64,000 nucleotides of DNA from Anseranas semipalmata. Lineage: Eukaryota > Chordata > Aves > Anseriformes > Anseranatidae. Each line of letters begins with the position of its first letter. Within the stretch, counting starts at the first letter, position 1. A program made the translations under genes and the position numbers. Shown here piece after piece: positions 1-11,312 of the stretch. The notes under the pieces were generated by a model that saw only the letters and a program-made list of their open reading frames with translations, searched no databases and was not told the origin of the DNA. Location: the NCBI GenBank assembly GCA_013399115.1, contig VXAA01000971.1, positions 111,263 to 175,262 of the forward strand. The letters are read 5' to 3'.

Positions 1-108
1 GGCTGGAGCTGGCTCTGATCTGACATAGGGCAGCTGCTGGGCTCTGCTCTCGGAGGCCACCCCTGCAGCCACCCCACTAGCAAAACCTTGCCACATAAGC
101 CCAACACA
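1..108 (-). mobile_element. Endogenous retroviral LTR fragment, cut by window edge
   Basis: Read on the minus strand from 108, the sequence starts TGTGTTGGGCTTATGTGG. It stays similar to the first about 110 bases of the solo LTR at 19978, sharing GGCAAGGTTTTG, GGCTGCAGGGG and GTCAGATCAGAGCCAGCTCC. The element therefore starts at 108 and runs off the left edge. It lies in an IL1R1 intron in the same orientation as the gene. The two copies differ at many bases, so this is not a recent duplication. Confidence 0.85.
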
Positions 109-524
109 CTATATCCAGCAGAGAAAAGAGTTACCTCCTAGGTGTAAGCCCTCAAGTCCAGAATATTGACCATGCATACAGTATGATTTGCATATACTAG
201 CAAATGCTCCACAAATTTAATTGCTGAGAAATTGCAAGGGTTTTGTTTGTTTGTTTTTGGGAAAAAAAAAAAAAAAAAACACTATTGCAATTAGGTTAAT
301 TTCTCTGATACCAGATAATTTACTTTGAACTATTAATCCTGACTATAACTTGCACAGGATGTATTTCACACATCTCCATTTCTGGCATGGGAAAGTTGAC
401 AGGTAGGGAAGTGATTAAAAAGGGAGATCACTTCCAGGTCAACTTTCTGGTGAATTCACTGCAAATTTCTGCAGATTACATCACCCAGAAATGCACTTAC
501 AGTTCAATGTATAAGGATACTTAC
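109..524 (-). other. IL1R1 intron between the Ig3 exon and the next exon off-window
   Basis: This is non-coding intron sequence. It holds a (GTTT)n stretch followed by a run of 18 A at 262-279, and otherwise nothing recognisable. Confidence 0.7.
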
Positions 525-645
525 TCATAAAACTGTTCCCTGTAGGTGCTATCAAAGCTATCAACATCTTCATCATTAACTTGCCAGTATGGAATCAAGC
601 CATTTATGCCACTGGATACATTACATTCCATGACTACATGAGAGC
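525..645 (-). CDS. IL1R1: IL1R1 exon, first part of Ig3
   Basis: This 121-nt exon has acceptor GCTTTGTAG|GCTCTC and donor TTATGA|GTAAGT. After completing the split Gly it reads [12 protein letters not shown], then [13 protein letters not shown] and REQFYE. The MECNV cysteine and PYW tryptophan are the Ig3 core pair. The exon leaves phase 2, so the next exon, left of this window, must start with one base completing a GA_ codon. Confidence 0.95.
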
Positions 646-3600
646 CTACAAAGCAAAACAAAACATTTAAATACAGCAATTGAAAGTCTTGTAACAGAAG
701 CAGGATCAAGTGATGAGGGAACAGCTGGGAAAAGGAGGGGTAAGGAAAAACCCACTTACCTTATGAAAAGCAGAGTCCATTAAACTCATCCATTACTACT
801 CCACAGTTGGGTGTCTCCAATCTGGATGCGAACTCCACCCTAAATGTAGGTATCTGAATGTTCATGTCTACATGTGAACTAGATGTCTAAGCTAGTAAAG
901 GAGTTCACCTCCACTGGAGTCTGCTAATATTAAAATAGACACCTGGGCCTTATCATCTAAGTGGCTCTCCAGACTCCATTGACTATACTGAAAAATCTCC
1001 AGGGCTCAAATCAGTTGCCTGTACATGGTATGGTGACATTTGAGATGCTCTCCAGCAACCAAAACACTTGTATGGAGCTGGCAGATAGGCCTCCAGATCT
1101 TCAGGAAACCTGCATATCTCGAGTAGTCAGATCATCCAAAACAGCACTAGACATCTATGTGTAGGCAATTGAATTGAAGCCCTACTAATAATAGCATGAG
1201 TCGAAGCCCCTACTTCATATGCAGATACCCATGGGTATGTTCTGGAGCTGCATCCTGTTGTTAGCAACCACACATATCTACTCCAGATCAGAGTCTTTTG
1301 GCCAACACTGTCCACTGGGGTGTCTTCTGAATACCCTCACACTCTGCTCTTAGAGCAAGCTCACCTGTCAGTCAACTCCTTTGCCATCAAGAATCCAGAT
1401 CTTACAGAATGCGTCAGTATTAAGAAAGCAAGCCAAGCTGCAGAATGTATTTATGGCCAATGTACCTCAGAGAGCTCCATTTACAGGAAGGTAAGCAGCT
1501 TTCTTAGAGTCCTTTCCTTCTGTATTTTACCTACAGAAGTTATGATTTGATAGGAGAAGGTGGGTTCTCAGTTCACCTATGTAAAGATCTCAATGTTTCA
1601 TTTCCTAGAACCACATCAAATCTAGATGCTTCCACCAAGGGACAGTCTCTATCAAAAGTATAGAATAAACCTTTAGCTCACATGCAAAGAAGTCACTAAA
1701 ACAGAGTTCACACAGAAGTCACAGATGCTCTTCAATCTCTTCCTTCATCTCCTCCCATAGTACTGAGTTTTCCTAAAGATGTGTTTTAGTCTCTGCTGCA
1801 CAGATCTTCAGAAGGAATAAAACCCCACTGAGTGTTCCATGCCCACCATTTCCATACATTCATGAATGTACTGTTAAATTTCTGCACAACTTTCTCCTGC
1901 TATTTGTCACTCAAAAAGGATACAGATGTTTCCAGATTCTGCCCCACAGCTAGGTATTTAATAGGAGCAATGTTTTTTTTTTTCCAGCATCTCATTAATT
2001 GTACCAGACAGTGAATATTACTTCTGAATGGCAGTACTAAAACAAAACAAAAAACAAACAAACAAAAACCCTCTTCTTCCTTTAAAGGGTTTCCCTCTAA
2101 TAGAGAACCATTTGTTCTGGTTCAGTTGTTCAGCCACAGTAAACGCATTTTGCACGTGAAGGCCTTGTGTCTCCCTTTAGTCTCACATGTGACTGCTTTC
2201 TTAATGTCTGTGAGGCACTTAAAGCTGGATTTGGATATCTTAGACCAGCTAAGATAAGCAATAATAAGACAGCAAGTTTCAATCAACAGTGTTCAAGCCA
2301 TAACAAATGCGGACCAAATGTTTATCTAAAATATGAAGGAAACTAAACAAGTTGTCCCATAACAAATCTTAATATAGGCTGAGAATCACAGACAGACCCT
2401 GGACTGAGTTAACTGATTCTCAATTTTCTCAACAAGTACTATCAAGGGATTAAGAAAATCCTAAGGGATATATTCAGTAAATTAAAGTGCCTTTTAAGGA
2501 CCTATGCAGATCTGACTCCTGAGTAGGGTTTGCACTGGCAAGAATTTTTCTGAAAAGAACATCTGATATACAGAATATTTCATAAACTCAATGCCAGAAA
2601 AAGCAGCAGCAGAAGTAGCTGTGTTATGCAGGACTACCATCAATGTGATGTACATAAAAATAACCCACAATGCTCTGGCCTCAGTTCCCGTATGGTACAG
2701 CACCAGCACGGTATAGAGCCCCAACACAACCTTTCCCCAGAGCTTCTTTAATGACCTAACTGCTAATAATTGTTTCCTCAAAGCAGTACAAGATGTCTTA
2801 GATCTCTCTGTACTAGGAAATTGCAGTAAATAGCCACTCACACTTCTCTCCAAGACCAGTTAAAGCCCTTTTTAAATCAAAGACTTTGTCTGAAGCAGTT
2901 CTACTTGGTACAAAATGATAAAAAAAAAATTACAGTTCAAGAAAACTCAAAACTCATTTTCTGGGCTACATCAGCACAACACGACTCTGTCTGATACGTT
3001 GTGCAGTCTTAACGTGTATAGGTCTTCTTCGGAAATGACTTGCATACAATATACTTGGCTCACAGAATCACTGAATAACTGAGGTTGGACAGGACCTTAG
3101 GAGGTTTCTAGTCCAGTTTCCTGCTCAAAGCAGGGCCAGAGATGAGATCAGCCCAGGCTACTCAGAGCTCTACCCAGTCAGGTTTTGAAACCTTCGAGGA
3201 TGGACAATGCACAGCTTTTCTGGTTGACTCCACTGCCTGGCTGTCTTCACTGGGAAAATGTTATTCCTTATACCCACTCAGAACCTCTTTTGTGTAAGAA
3301 ATTTCTAGGATTAACAGTATCTGGGATATCCATGAAGTAGCATTTCAGTGCTTCACGTAAGATCAGTATCAGAAACCTTTTAATGCCCTAGAAAGAGGAA
3401 TAAAATCCATTTTCTGGAGAGAGAAGGGAGACGGGAAACACACAGAAAAACTACTGAACTGGTCAACTGGTAACTATCCTAACATGCTGCATATATGTAA
3501 CCATATTTCCAGTGATACTGAAGATATGTCAAGACACGGGCAATGAGAAGTGGTACAAAGGACAGATGGCGATAATCAAGAAATAGATACACCCAACCTG

Positions 3601-6600
3601 ACACTGATGGTCAAGAGACTCCAATCATAGGTGCACTCAGTTGATCTCCCTGCAAATTACTTGGGGGAATCGTGTTCTACCATCTGTCTTCCAGATAACC
3701 TCAATCCACATGCCTACCTACCAGTCTTGCTGAAATCAGTGCAATTGTTAACTTGTTACTTCAGTAAAACAGATAAGCTCCCGGTCTTTCTAAGTTTTAA
3801 TGATTTCTTAAATAGTCACTACTTACCAAGTTCCACCTCAATTGTATTGTTCTTCGGATAAATAAACTCTGGTCTCATCTGCAGTGGGCTTTCTAACAGA
3901 AAGAAAGAGTAAAATAAAATCTTTGGACAATAAGAGTTCCACGACTTACTTCAACTGACAGTTTTGCAATGATTTTGTTTTATTGCTTGGTACTATTGAA
4001 GCACCATATGTACTACCAGTTTCAAATTTCCAATAGAAAAATCTCTAATGAGATTTACAGTACTCCATTCAAATTTTAGCTTCTGAGATAGCAGAATGCT
4101 TTAGCTTACCTTAAAAACATTTTTTAAAAATGTCTCAAATTTAGTGGCAGTTGATATAGAAGTACTACAAAATCAGGTAACAGAAACAAAGACAAAAAAA
4201 AGTGCAATGGACTTTTTCGGAGAGATGGATATGGCAGAGAAAGAGGAATTATCTCACTGACCTCCTAGATGGGGTGAACGTCTATTTAAGTAAAAGAGTT
4301 GACAAGAACACACTTAAATTGGGCTAGAATTGTATCATTCTGCATGATATATAGACTCACAACTAACAAGCCACTGTTCTTGTATCACCTACCTAAAGCA
4401 AGAATGTTGATTTAATCTAAGAAGATGGACACTTTACGGAAAGGACTACTGCCATGGTAGTGGTCAGGTCATCAGTAATGATGTCTACAAAGACAAGTTG
4501 ACCATCAGGGCCACCAGCAGGAGTTCTGCTGTCACGGTCTCAGCAAAAATTCCTTTTCTGTTTGTTTGTAATGGTTGTTTACCTTTTTTTTTTTTTTTTC
4601 CAAAAACAAACCACCCCTCTAACCACTGCTTCCTTCTAATTTCTAACCCCATACTTCTCACTTCCCTGTAACAATTCTTCCTCAGAGGCAATGCTCAAGG
4701 GTACCAATATGCATTATTGTACTTTAATTATAGCATTCTAGGAAAAAGCGATTTAAAGAAAATTTGTAGCTGTAATTTCAGAGCTGAAAAGTGGCACGCC
4801 AAATCGCTTATGCTTGCATACAAATAACTACAGTAGAGCCAAAAAGAGAAGAAAACAATCTCTATACACTCACCTTTAACTTCTAAACTCATGGTTCGTG
4901 AAACATTATACTGTTTTCCCATATATGTATATACCATACGGCACGTGTAGTTTCCTTTGTCTTGTACAGATACATTGTGAATCAAGACAGCATTTTCACC
5001 CTCTGCCAAAACAAGTCGCTTGTCTTCAAGAAATCCAGGCTTACACTCCTAAATATATAAAAAGTACCTGTGATTTAGGGGAACTAATCATCTGATAATT
5101 AAGCCAGTTACTGAACTCTACTGATTATTAAAAATATATAGATAATAATAATAATAAAATCAGTAATTCACAAGTATTTTTTTTTTTAAACCGTGACATG
5201 GGTCTTATGCAAGTGTCACTGTGGTCTAGCATGAAGCCCCATGAGGTCTTGCTGCATTTGCACTTTGTAAAAATCACTGCAGCCAATCTTTTAAGTTTTC
5301 AAATGCAGTGTTTTAGTTCACTGCTTCCATTTAATAGCTTGACAATTATCTACCCCAGGTGTACTAGAAGTTATTACGCCTGTAGCAGAGGCTTTTGATG
5401 CCATCTCCCACAACATTCTCATAGGTAAGCTGAGGAAGTGTGGGTTAGATGAGTGGACAGTGGGGTGGATTGGGAACTGGATGGATGGCAGAGCTCAGAG
5501 GATGTGATCAGGGGCACAGAGTCTAGATGGAGGCCAGCACCTAGACTTTCAGTATCAGTACCGGGTCCCTTTCTGTTCAACTTATTCATCAGTGACCTGG
5601 ATGGTGGAACAGAGTGCACCCTCAGCAAGTTTGCAGATGACACAAAACTGGGAGGAGTGGCTGATACACCAGAGGGCTGTGCTGCCATTCAGAGGGACAT
5701 GGACAGGCTGGAGCACTGGGCGATGAGGAACCTCATGAAGTTCAACAAGGGCAAGTGCAGGGTCCTGCACCTAGCGAGGAATAATCCCAGGCACCAGTAC
5801 AGGCTGGGAGCTGACCTGCTGGAGAGCAGCCCTGTGGAGAAGGACGTGGGAGTCCTGGTGGGCAGCAGGTTAACCATGAGCCAGCACTGTGCCCTTGTGG
5901 CCCAGAAGGCCAATGGTATCCTGGGGTGCATTAGGAGGAGTGTTGCCAGCAGGCCGAGGGAGGTGATCCTGCCCCTCTGCTCAGCCCAGGTGAGGCCACA
6001 CCTGGAGCACTGTGTCCAGTTCTGGGCTCCCCAGCACAAGAGGGACACGGAGCTCCTGGAGCAGGTCCAGTGGAGGGCTACTGAGATGATGAGGGGACTG
6101 GAGCATCTCTCATACAAGGAGAGGCTGAGCGAGCCGGGCCTGTTTAGCTTGGAGAAGAGAAGACTGAGAGGGGATCTTATCAATGTCTACAAATATCTAA
6201 AGGGAGGGGGTCAAGAGGATGGGGCCGGATTCTTTTCAGTGGTGCCCAGCGACAGGACAAGAGGCAACGGGCACAAACTGAAACACAGGAAGTTCCGGCT
6301 GAATATAAGGGGGCACTTCTTTACTGTGAGGGTGACAGAGCACTGGAACAGGTTGCCCAGAGAGGCTGTGGGGTCTCCTTCTCTGGAGATATTCAAAACC
6401 CACCTGGATGTGATCCTGTGCAACGTGCTCTAGGTGACCCTGCTTGGCAGGGGGTTGGACCAGATGATCTCCAGAGGTCCCTTCCAACCTCAACCATTCT
6501 GTGATTCTGCATGTGCCTACATTTCTACTTCACTGAGGCAAAACAGAGCTGTTGTAGCAGTGACTCGTGCTGTTGGGTGTATTATCACTTCTGTGGCAAT

Positions 6601-9600
6601 GCAAATGCAGTGAAAAATTCCTCTCTTCTCTTCTGACCTATTAGCTGTTTACAACCACATCATCTCAAAAGAACCTTGTTCCTGCACTTGTGCATATTAT
6701 TTCACATACCCAGCATCTGAACTGAGAGTTGAACTGCCTTAGAATTTTACCTCAGCATGGAAGAAACATACCTTTCCAAGCTTGCATAGCCTACAGAGTA
6801 TTTTGCCAGAATCGGAGCAAGAGGCATAAGAATACTGCACCATAATCAACAGACAGGGCAAGCCTAATATTCTGAGAAATTGAAATAGCTATGCAGAGCC
6901 TTGTATTTAAAGAAACACAAGTATTTTAAACTTACTGCCTCCATACCTTACCTACCTACTTATCACCTATATAAACTGGATATTTCACAAATCAACAAAC
7001 AAAAACAGCACACATTTTTTAGACTGCAAGTTCTTTCAGAATCAGAGTGGACACACTTGCTTTGTGTTTGTTTGTGTGTTTTAAAACAATATCTCTCATA
7101 CCTCCTCACACCTTCCCAACAGTGTGGCAAGATAGATGCTGTACTCAAACCGTACAGTGAATAAAACTTTCCTTCCAAAAGCTGCTATTCACAGTTATTT
7201 CATAACACATTTTAAATAGAATATTTCCAGTCTTCTATATCTGAAATAGATATGTACAATACCTTATACCAGTATACTTCAGGCTTAATATTCTCTTCAT
7301 CTTTAAAATTTTCTAGATCAGGACATATAATATTTCCAATATTTGCGCTGTTCACCGTTTGGTCATACTTCATTTTTCCATTAAAACACAAACCATTATC
7401 GTTCTTAAAAACGTTTAAATTTATAGTTTTCTGGTCAGAGCAATTAAGACCCCTGTAATGAGAATAGCAGACAGGTCAGGTCATTAACAAGGTCTGTTTC
7501 CAGCAACTCAAGGAATTTATAGAAAGGAGATTTCAGGACTTAAAGGGACTTCAGTATCTCCACCAGCCTTGCCTCTATCACCCCTGCTACAGTCTCCCTA
7601 GCTCTTAAACGCCACCCTCAACTCTTCACTCCCTGTTGCAGACCAAGAGAGATGGGAATAAGCTCTGATGTTGCGCTGTGAACGGAAGTGGAATCTGCTC
7701 TGGAAGCACCAGAGGGGAGTTCAGGACTTATCACAGCTGATGCTCTATGGAGCCCAGAGCAGCAACCCAGCCTTTCCATTTTCACTTCTACCTTTGCCAA
7801 CACACAGTAGTGCAGGGTCACCCAAAACATAACTACACTGGAACATCTTCAGTTCCAACCGAACCCAAAGTGAGCAGAAGAAGAAAATAAGTTATCTCTG
7901 ATGATATTCTTTGAAGGGAGACTTCAAGAAAAAAAAAAAAAGACTGTCAATTTTAGCAGAAGAGAGACAAAACTTTCAATACCACGTACACCAAGGTGCA
8001 ACATCAGTGTGAAACCACTTCAGACTGCGAGCTCACATGACACTGACAAAAATCTGTGGTGTAGTAGCTCTCCACAAGATACAGCACTAGAAACCAGAAG
8101 TCTAAGCCAGAAATAAAGGAACACTCATTAATTCTTGTTTACCTTCATTTCTCAGTGCTCTAAGAGAGAAGTTTCCAGAGAAGTCAACTGTATGTTATGA
8201 CAGACTTGGCTACAACTTCAGTATGCTGCCCCTTGACAAATTCTATAACCAAGCCTTAAGTGCCTGATGCACAAAACATAGCCTAGTAAATGTGACTGAA
8301 CTTTAGCACGTGGTTTTTGGCATGCTGACATTATGCAAGCCAGACTTAAGAGGTAAGGTGCCCAAGAGAATACAAAGCAAAAGTGTCTAAATTATGTTTA
8401 TTATTTAACTAGTTAGCTTTGAAGGGGTTGCATTTCTTCCCTCTTTAAATTCTGGATTCGTTACTGACTCTGAAGCAAGAAGCTGCAACAGCCTGTGACC
8501 TGTGCCTACGCTGGAGGTTCTTGCTGATTACTGCTACTACACTCACAGCCCAAACCCCTTCAACACAACCGGTGTGCTGTGTGCACAGCAGTACACTAAC
8601 TACACGTTACTGAAACAAATTCTGGGTCACCTGAAAAGCTTGCACTGGTTGTTCTCAGTACGATGTGGCAAGACCACAACAAGAAGAATAATCTCTGTGC
8701 ACCTTCCTGGCATTAATTTCCTGTTCAGCACACAGTGAATTTCAGCCATTGTAAGATTTGACCACCTGAAGTGGTAAATTCTAGTGCACTAATGTGAGCC
8801 CTAAATACAGGAGCTTTAAGATGCCAAAGAGATGAAAAGAATCTCTTTTTTATTCTCCATGCACTTAGATTTTTTGAACAGCGCTGGGAGCACAGTACTC
8901 TCACTGTCTTTAAAGCTGTCTAGCACATTGCTTTGCTCTTCATATGCATTCTCATTTTTGACCAGTAACGTTTTGTAATGTTTTATAATAAGACATATAA
9001 GAATGGTGTTCTGCCTCTTAGTTTGTAAATTCACCAAAGGATTCCCAAAAAGTTGCAAAGCTCTCCAGAAAGTCTGCATTTGTCGATCCCCCATAACACA
9101 CAGAGCTCTCTCTTTTTAGATCCTTCTTCCATTTAACTACATTAAATGAAGAAATCAAAATGTTCTTCTGATCTGTCAGTATCAAACAGCCATTTGAACA
9201 CAGGAAAAGCTGAAGGAGTTAAGACTTTTTTCAGTGACCTTACACTTCCTCCAAAACCAACTAAACCAACAAAAAAAACACACCCATTAACAACAGTACT
9301 GTTAATATTATTGTGCTTTAGAATAAAAAGTCTTCTGTATGAACCACTTTTGTATTGCTAAATTCTACACGTGGAAGATAAAAAGACAGCACAAAGTAAC
9401 AAAAAGCATGGTCAAAACAGTGCTATTAACTGATTCAAGATCTCTACCTAAAACAAAAAATTCTGTACACTCAAGTCCCACAGATGTTACTACACTGTAA
9501 GCATTAGCAATCCAGTTGTTTCCCTCCTCCCTTCCTTACCTTACATGACATTCATAAAGACCAGAATCTTCTAGTGTTGCAGGAATAAACCAAAGCAAGC

Positions 9601-11306
9601 CCTTTCGCTGATGGATCCTGGCATGTCTCTCTGTGGTTACAGGTGTATTACTACCATTTTTATACCACGTCACATTGTAATCAGAGGGAAGTGCTGGCAG
9701 CGTAATTTTGGGGCAACTGATAGCTGTGGGCTCTCCAACAAGCACAAAGTAATCACAAATAATGCATTCTTCTATCAAAAAAAAAAAAGAGAGAGAAAAA
9801 AGTGATTAGTGCTTTTAATCTGTTTATTTTTGTTTTAAGAAGTATTAATATCCATTCCAAGTTACAAACAATTAGGAAGTAAACTTTCTGTAACTATTTA
9901 CCATTAAAATACTGTAAAACTAGTGTTTCGTCTGTTTAGTACCTTCTGGTTGAGTAAACACATACTTCACAAAGCTTAAGCCATAACTTCTTCCTATTAA
10001 AGTAGTCAGCAATAGCCTCACTGCAAACCATCATACATGAAGAGATGTGGCATTCACCAGGCAAAACAAGCTTCACATCTTCCACATCCTTCCTATTTCA
10101 GGATGCTAGCACTGATGCAGAATTACCAGATTCTTAATGTAGATACCATCTATGCAAAGTATAGTGCAAACAGCAGCAGCACACACTACTCTGACCGCAG
10201 CGCCAAAAACAAATCTGCGGGGTGGGGGGAAAGTGTTTGACCTGAAGCACGTGACTATATGGAATTAGATCAAGACCTCAATGCATCAAAAATGTCTGTG
10301 AACCAACACAATACAAATTAAATTTGAAGAGATGCAGTATTTAGAGTAGGAAATCTTGACTATAATGTATTATTTCCTTACTGTACTTGCAATTTCTCTC
10401 CTCTATGGAGAGAGAGATACTGCAAGAAGTCATCAAGAACAAGCCTGCAAGCCTAGATTACTTTGAAAATACCGGTTTATCACAAACAGAGTATCCATTT
10501 GGCCATAAAACAGATTTTAAAGGCTTCCAAACCTTTGCATACATATGTACACTGAATTTGTATAAAATTGCAAAAAAAAAAAAAAAAAAAAAAAAGTCTG
10601 ACTGAACTTATTTTGCACATCTTGCTAAATGACTGTAAAAATTCAAAGCTAACGTATTGAATTTCAAAAAAAGTCTTCAGTAACCTTTCCACCCCTACCA
10701 CCTTTCCGTCACCTAATCTCAAAATTTGAAATAGTTCCCTACAGAGCTTAAACTAATTAAGATCCATTGATATTAGTTTACGTATGCCAAGAACAGCAAG
10801 ATAAACAGCATTAAATTATGTAGCCTAAACTCTACTGCAAACTTGGATCTACCATCAAAAATATTGCTAATTAATTGCAAAGGAAACTGGCTTCTACATA
10901 TCTGTTTTCAGGACTAGAGATACAGCGCATCTCTTAAAGAGGCATTTAACAGTTAACTTGAAGTCAAGGAAGCCAATCTCTTTGCATTTTCTTTAAAGGC
11001 ATTAGGGAGAGGTTATTGAAAGCCTCAGCACCCTAAATTTATGTGGCTAGATTTAAAACTATTTCTGTCAACCTGTCCTTTCCATGCCCAGCACAACTTC
11101 AACCCAAAAAGAGGCATCCAGAATATCTTCAATGTTCTGAATCCCCTATTTTATCTCAGTAACTCTTTTCTACTAGACATACACAGCTCGTCTCTTGCAC
11201 CTTTTCTCTTTTAAAATGGTAATTTCAACAATATATTTAACTTACCAGCGCTGAACAAAGGTATCAGTAGAATTAGATGACCAATAAGCAAAAATGTAGA
11301 TGTCAT
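525..11306 (-). CDS. IL1R1: IL1R1, interleukin-1 receptor type 1, 5' half (six coding exons, 3' end outside window)
   Basis: IL1R1 is the plasma-membrane receptor that binds IL-1 and, with its accessory protein, signals through a cytoplasmic TIR domain to MyD88 and NF-kB. Coding exons in transcript order are 11306-11246, 9771-9540, 7452-7263, 5048-4874, 3892-3827 and 645-525. All introns are GT-AG, and the joined length of 845 nt reads as 281 codons plus two bases without a stop. Residues 1-20 form a signal peptide, about 21-98 are Ig1, about 98-219 Ig2, and from about 220 the start of Ig3. Diagnostic strings are [11 protein letters not shown] in Ig1, GNYTC and YTYMGKQY in Ig2, and MECNVSS in Ig3, which align by eye with vertebrate IL1R1. 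Several N-x-S/T glycosylation sites are present. The rest of Ig3, the membrane segment and TIR lie left of position 1. No stop or frameshift is seen in the exons, so the gene looks functional. IL1RL2 or IL1RL1 is a less likely alternative. Confidence 0.95.
646..3826 (-). other. IL1R1 intron
   Basis: This 3.2-kb intron separates the linker exon from the Ig3 exon. A CR1 tail at about 3060-3300 is the only recognised repeat. A minus-strand open frame of 119 codons at 2494-2853 has no family features I recognise and is treated as chance. The rest is unique AT-rich sequence. Confidence 0.7.
3060..3300 (-). mobile_element. CR1 LINE 3' fragment
   Basis: The plus-strand text reads cacagaatcactgaataac, then gttggacaggacctt, agtccagtttcctgctcaaa and gtcaggttttgaaacc. 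This is the reverse complement of a CR1 3' end: the terminal octamer region, then the 3' UTR and the very end of ORF2. It is heavily diverged and severely 5'-truncated, so it is an old insertion. It lies in the sense orientation in an IL1R1 intron. Confidence 0.8.
3827..3892 (-). CDS. IL1R1: IL1R1 short exon, Ig2-Ig3 linker
   Basis: This 66-nt exon has acceptor TCTGTTAG|AAAGCCC and donor GAACTTG|GTAAGT. In phase it reads [16 protein letters not shown] followed by TIEVEL and a split Gly. The P-x-x-x-YP-x-NN and EVELG pattern matches the short linker exon that opens Ig3 in vertebrate IL1R1. It is too short to stand out as an open frame and was found by looking for splice-compatible sequence between its neighbours. 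Confidence 0.92.
3893..4873 (-). other. IL1R1 intron
   Basis: This intron of 981 bases has no recognised element except a T run at about 4585-4599. Open frames here are short and featureless. Confidence 0.7.
4874..5048 (-). CDS. IL1R1: IL1R1 exon, second half of Ig2
   Basis: This 175-nt exon has acceptor TATTTAG|GAGTG and donor GTTAAAG|GTGAGT. It begins [12 protein letters not shown] and contains [15 protein letters not shown] and [13 protein letters not shown]. The DKGNYTC closing-cysteine motif and the YTYMGKQY strand are strongly conserved in IL1R1. If the donor were skipped, the frame would stay open into the intron for about 44 residues before stopping. Confidence 0.95.
5049..7262 (-). 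other. IL1R1 intron containing an antisense CR1
   Basis: This intron of 2.2 kb is half occupied by the CR1 copy at 5385-6508. The flanks are unique AT-rich sequence with a short (AAT)n at about 5141-5157. Confidence 0.75.
5385..6508 (+). mobile_element. CR1 LINE, 5'-truncated, 3' third of ORF2 plus 3' end
   Basis: CR1 is the dominant avian non-LTR retrotransposon; ORF2 encodes an endonuclease and reverse transcriptase. The copy begins inside the reverse transcriptase at AFDAISHN. It stops at TGA 5505-5507, then shifts frame and continues as one open frame to 6433. That frame contains the catalytic FADD box (5630-5641), [32 protein letters not shown] and [10 protein letters not shown], all standard CR1 ORF2 C-terminal blocks. 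The 3' end is GGTCCCTTCCAACC then ATTCTGTGATTCTG. The stop, the frameshift and the missing 5' part make it dead. It is antisense to IL1R1. Confidence 0.95.
7263..7452 (-). CDS. IL1R1: IL1R1 exon, Ig1-Ig2 linker and first half of Ig2
   Basis: This 190-nt exon has acceptor ATTACAG|GGGTCTT and donor TATAAG|GTATTG. It reads GLNCSDQ at its start, then a central [11 protein letters not shown] segment and IICPDLENF, and ends in VYWYK on a codon boundary. The CP-E-F and W-Y-K pattern is the Ig2 core of IL-1 receptors. The donor GTATTG is weaker than the others in the gene, which could permit alternative splicing. Confidence 0.95.
7453..9539 (-). other. IL1R1 intron
   Basis: This intron of 2.1 kb contains no recognised repeat or exon. 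A 92-codon minus-strand frame at 8816-9094 has no features I recognise. Confidence 0.7.
9540..9771 (-). CDS. IL1R1: IL1R1 exon for Ig domain 1
   Basis: This 232-nt exon has acceptor TTTGATAG|AAGAATGC after a long pyrimidine run and donor GTAAG|GTAAGG. It encodes the first immunoglobulin domain: an N-terminal Cys pair (ECIIC), the central Cys in AISC, the core Trp in VTWYKNGS, the [11 protein letters not shown] strand typical of IL-1 receptors, and the closing DSGLYEC motif. Glycosylation sites are NVT and NGS. The codon split AG|G links it to the next exon as Arg. Confidence 0.95.
9772..11245 (-). other. IL1R1 intron
   Basis: This intron of 1.5 kb includes a run of 24 A at 10572-10595. On the gene strand, the pyrimidine-rich tract at about 9776-9801 serves the Ig1 exon acceptor. 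Nothing else was recognised. Confidence 0.7.
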
Positions 11307-11312
11307 CTTTTG
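11246..11312 (-). CDS. IL1R1: IL1R1 exon with start codon and signal peptide
   Basis: The acceptor is a pyrimidine tract ending TTTGCAG, six bases before ATG at 11306-11304. The 20 codons read [20 protein letters not shown], a classical signal peptide with a hydrophobic core and an Ala cleavage position. The donor is GCTG|GTAAGT, leaving phase 1. The six exon bases before ATG read CAA AAG in frame, so an upstream ATG in the preceding exon could extend the N-terminus by a few residues. I chose this ATG because the hydrophobic segment begins directly after it. Confidence 0.93.

Noticed and set aside
2494..2853. 119-codon minus-strand open frame in an IL1R1 intron
   Set aside because: No domain, signal or splice support. 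Its composition fits a chance frame, and the flanking exons splice perfectly without it.
5689..6183. 164-codon minus-strand frame
   Set aside because: Reverse-strand shadow of the CR1 ORF2 coding strand.
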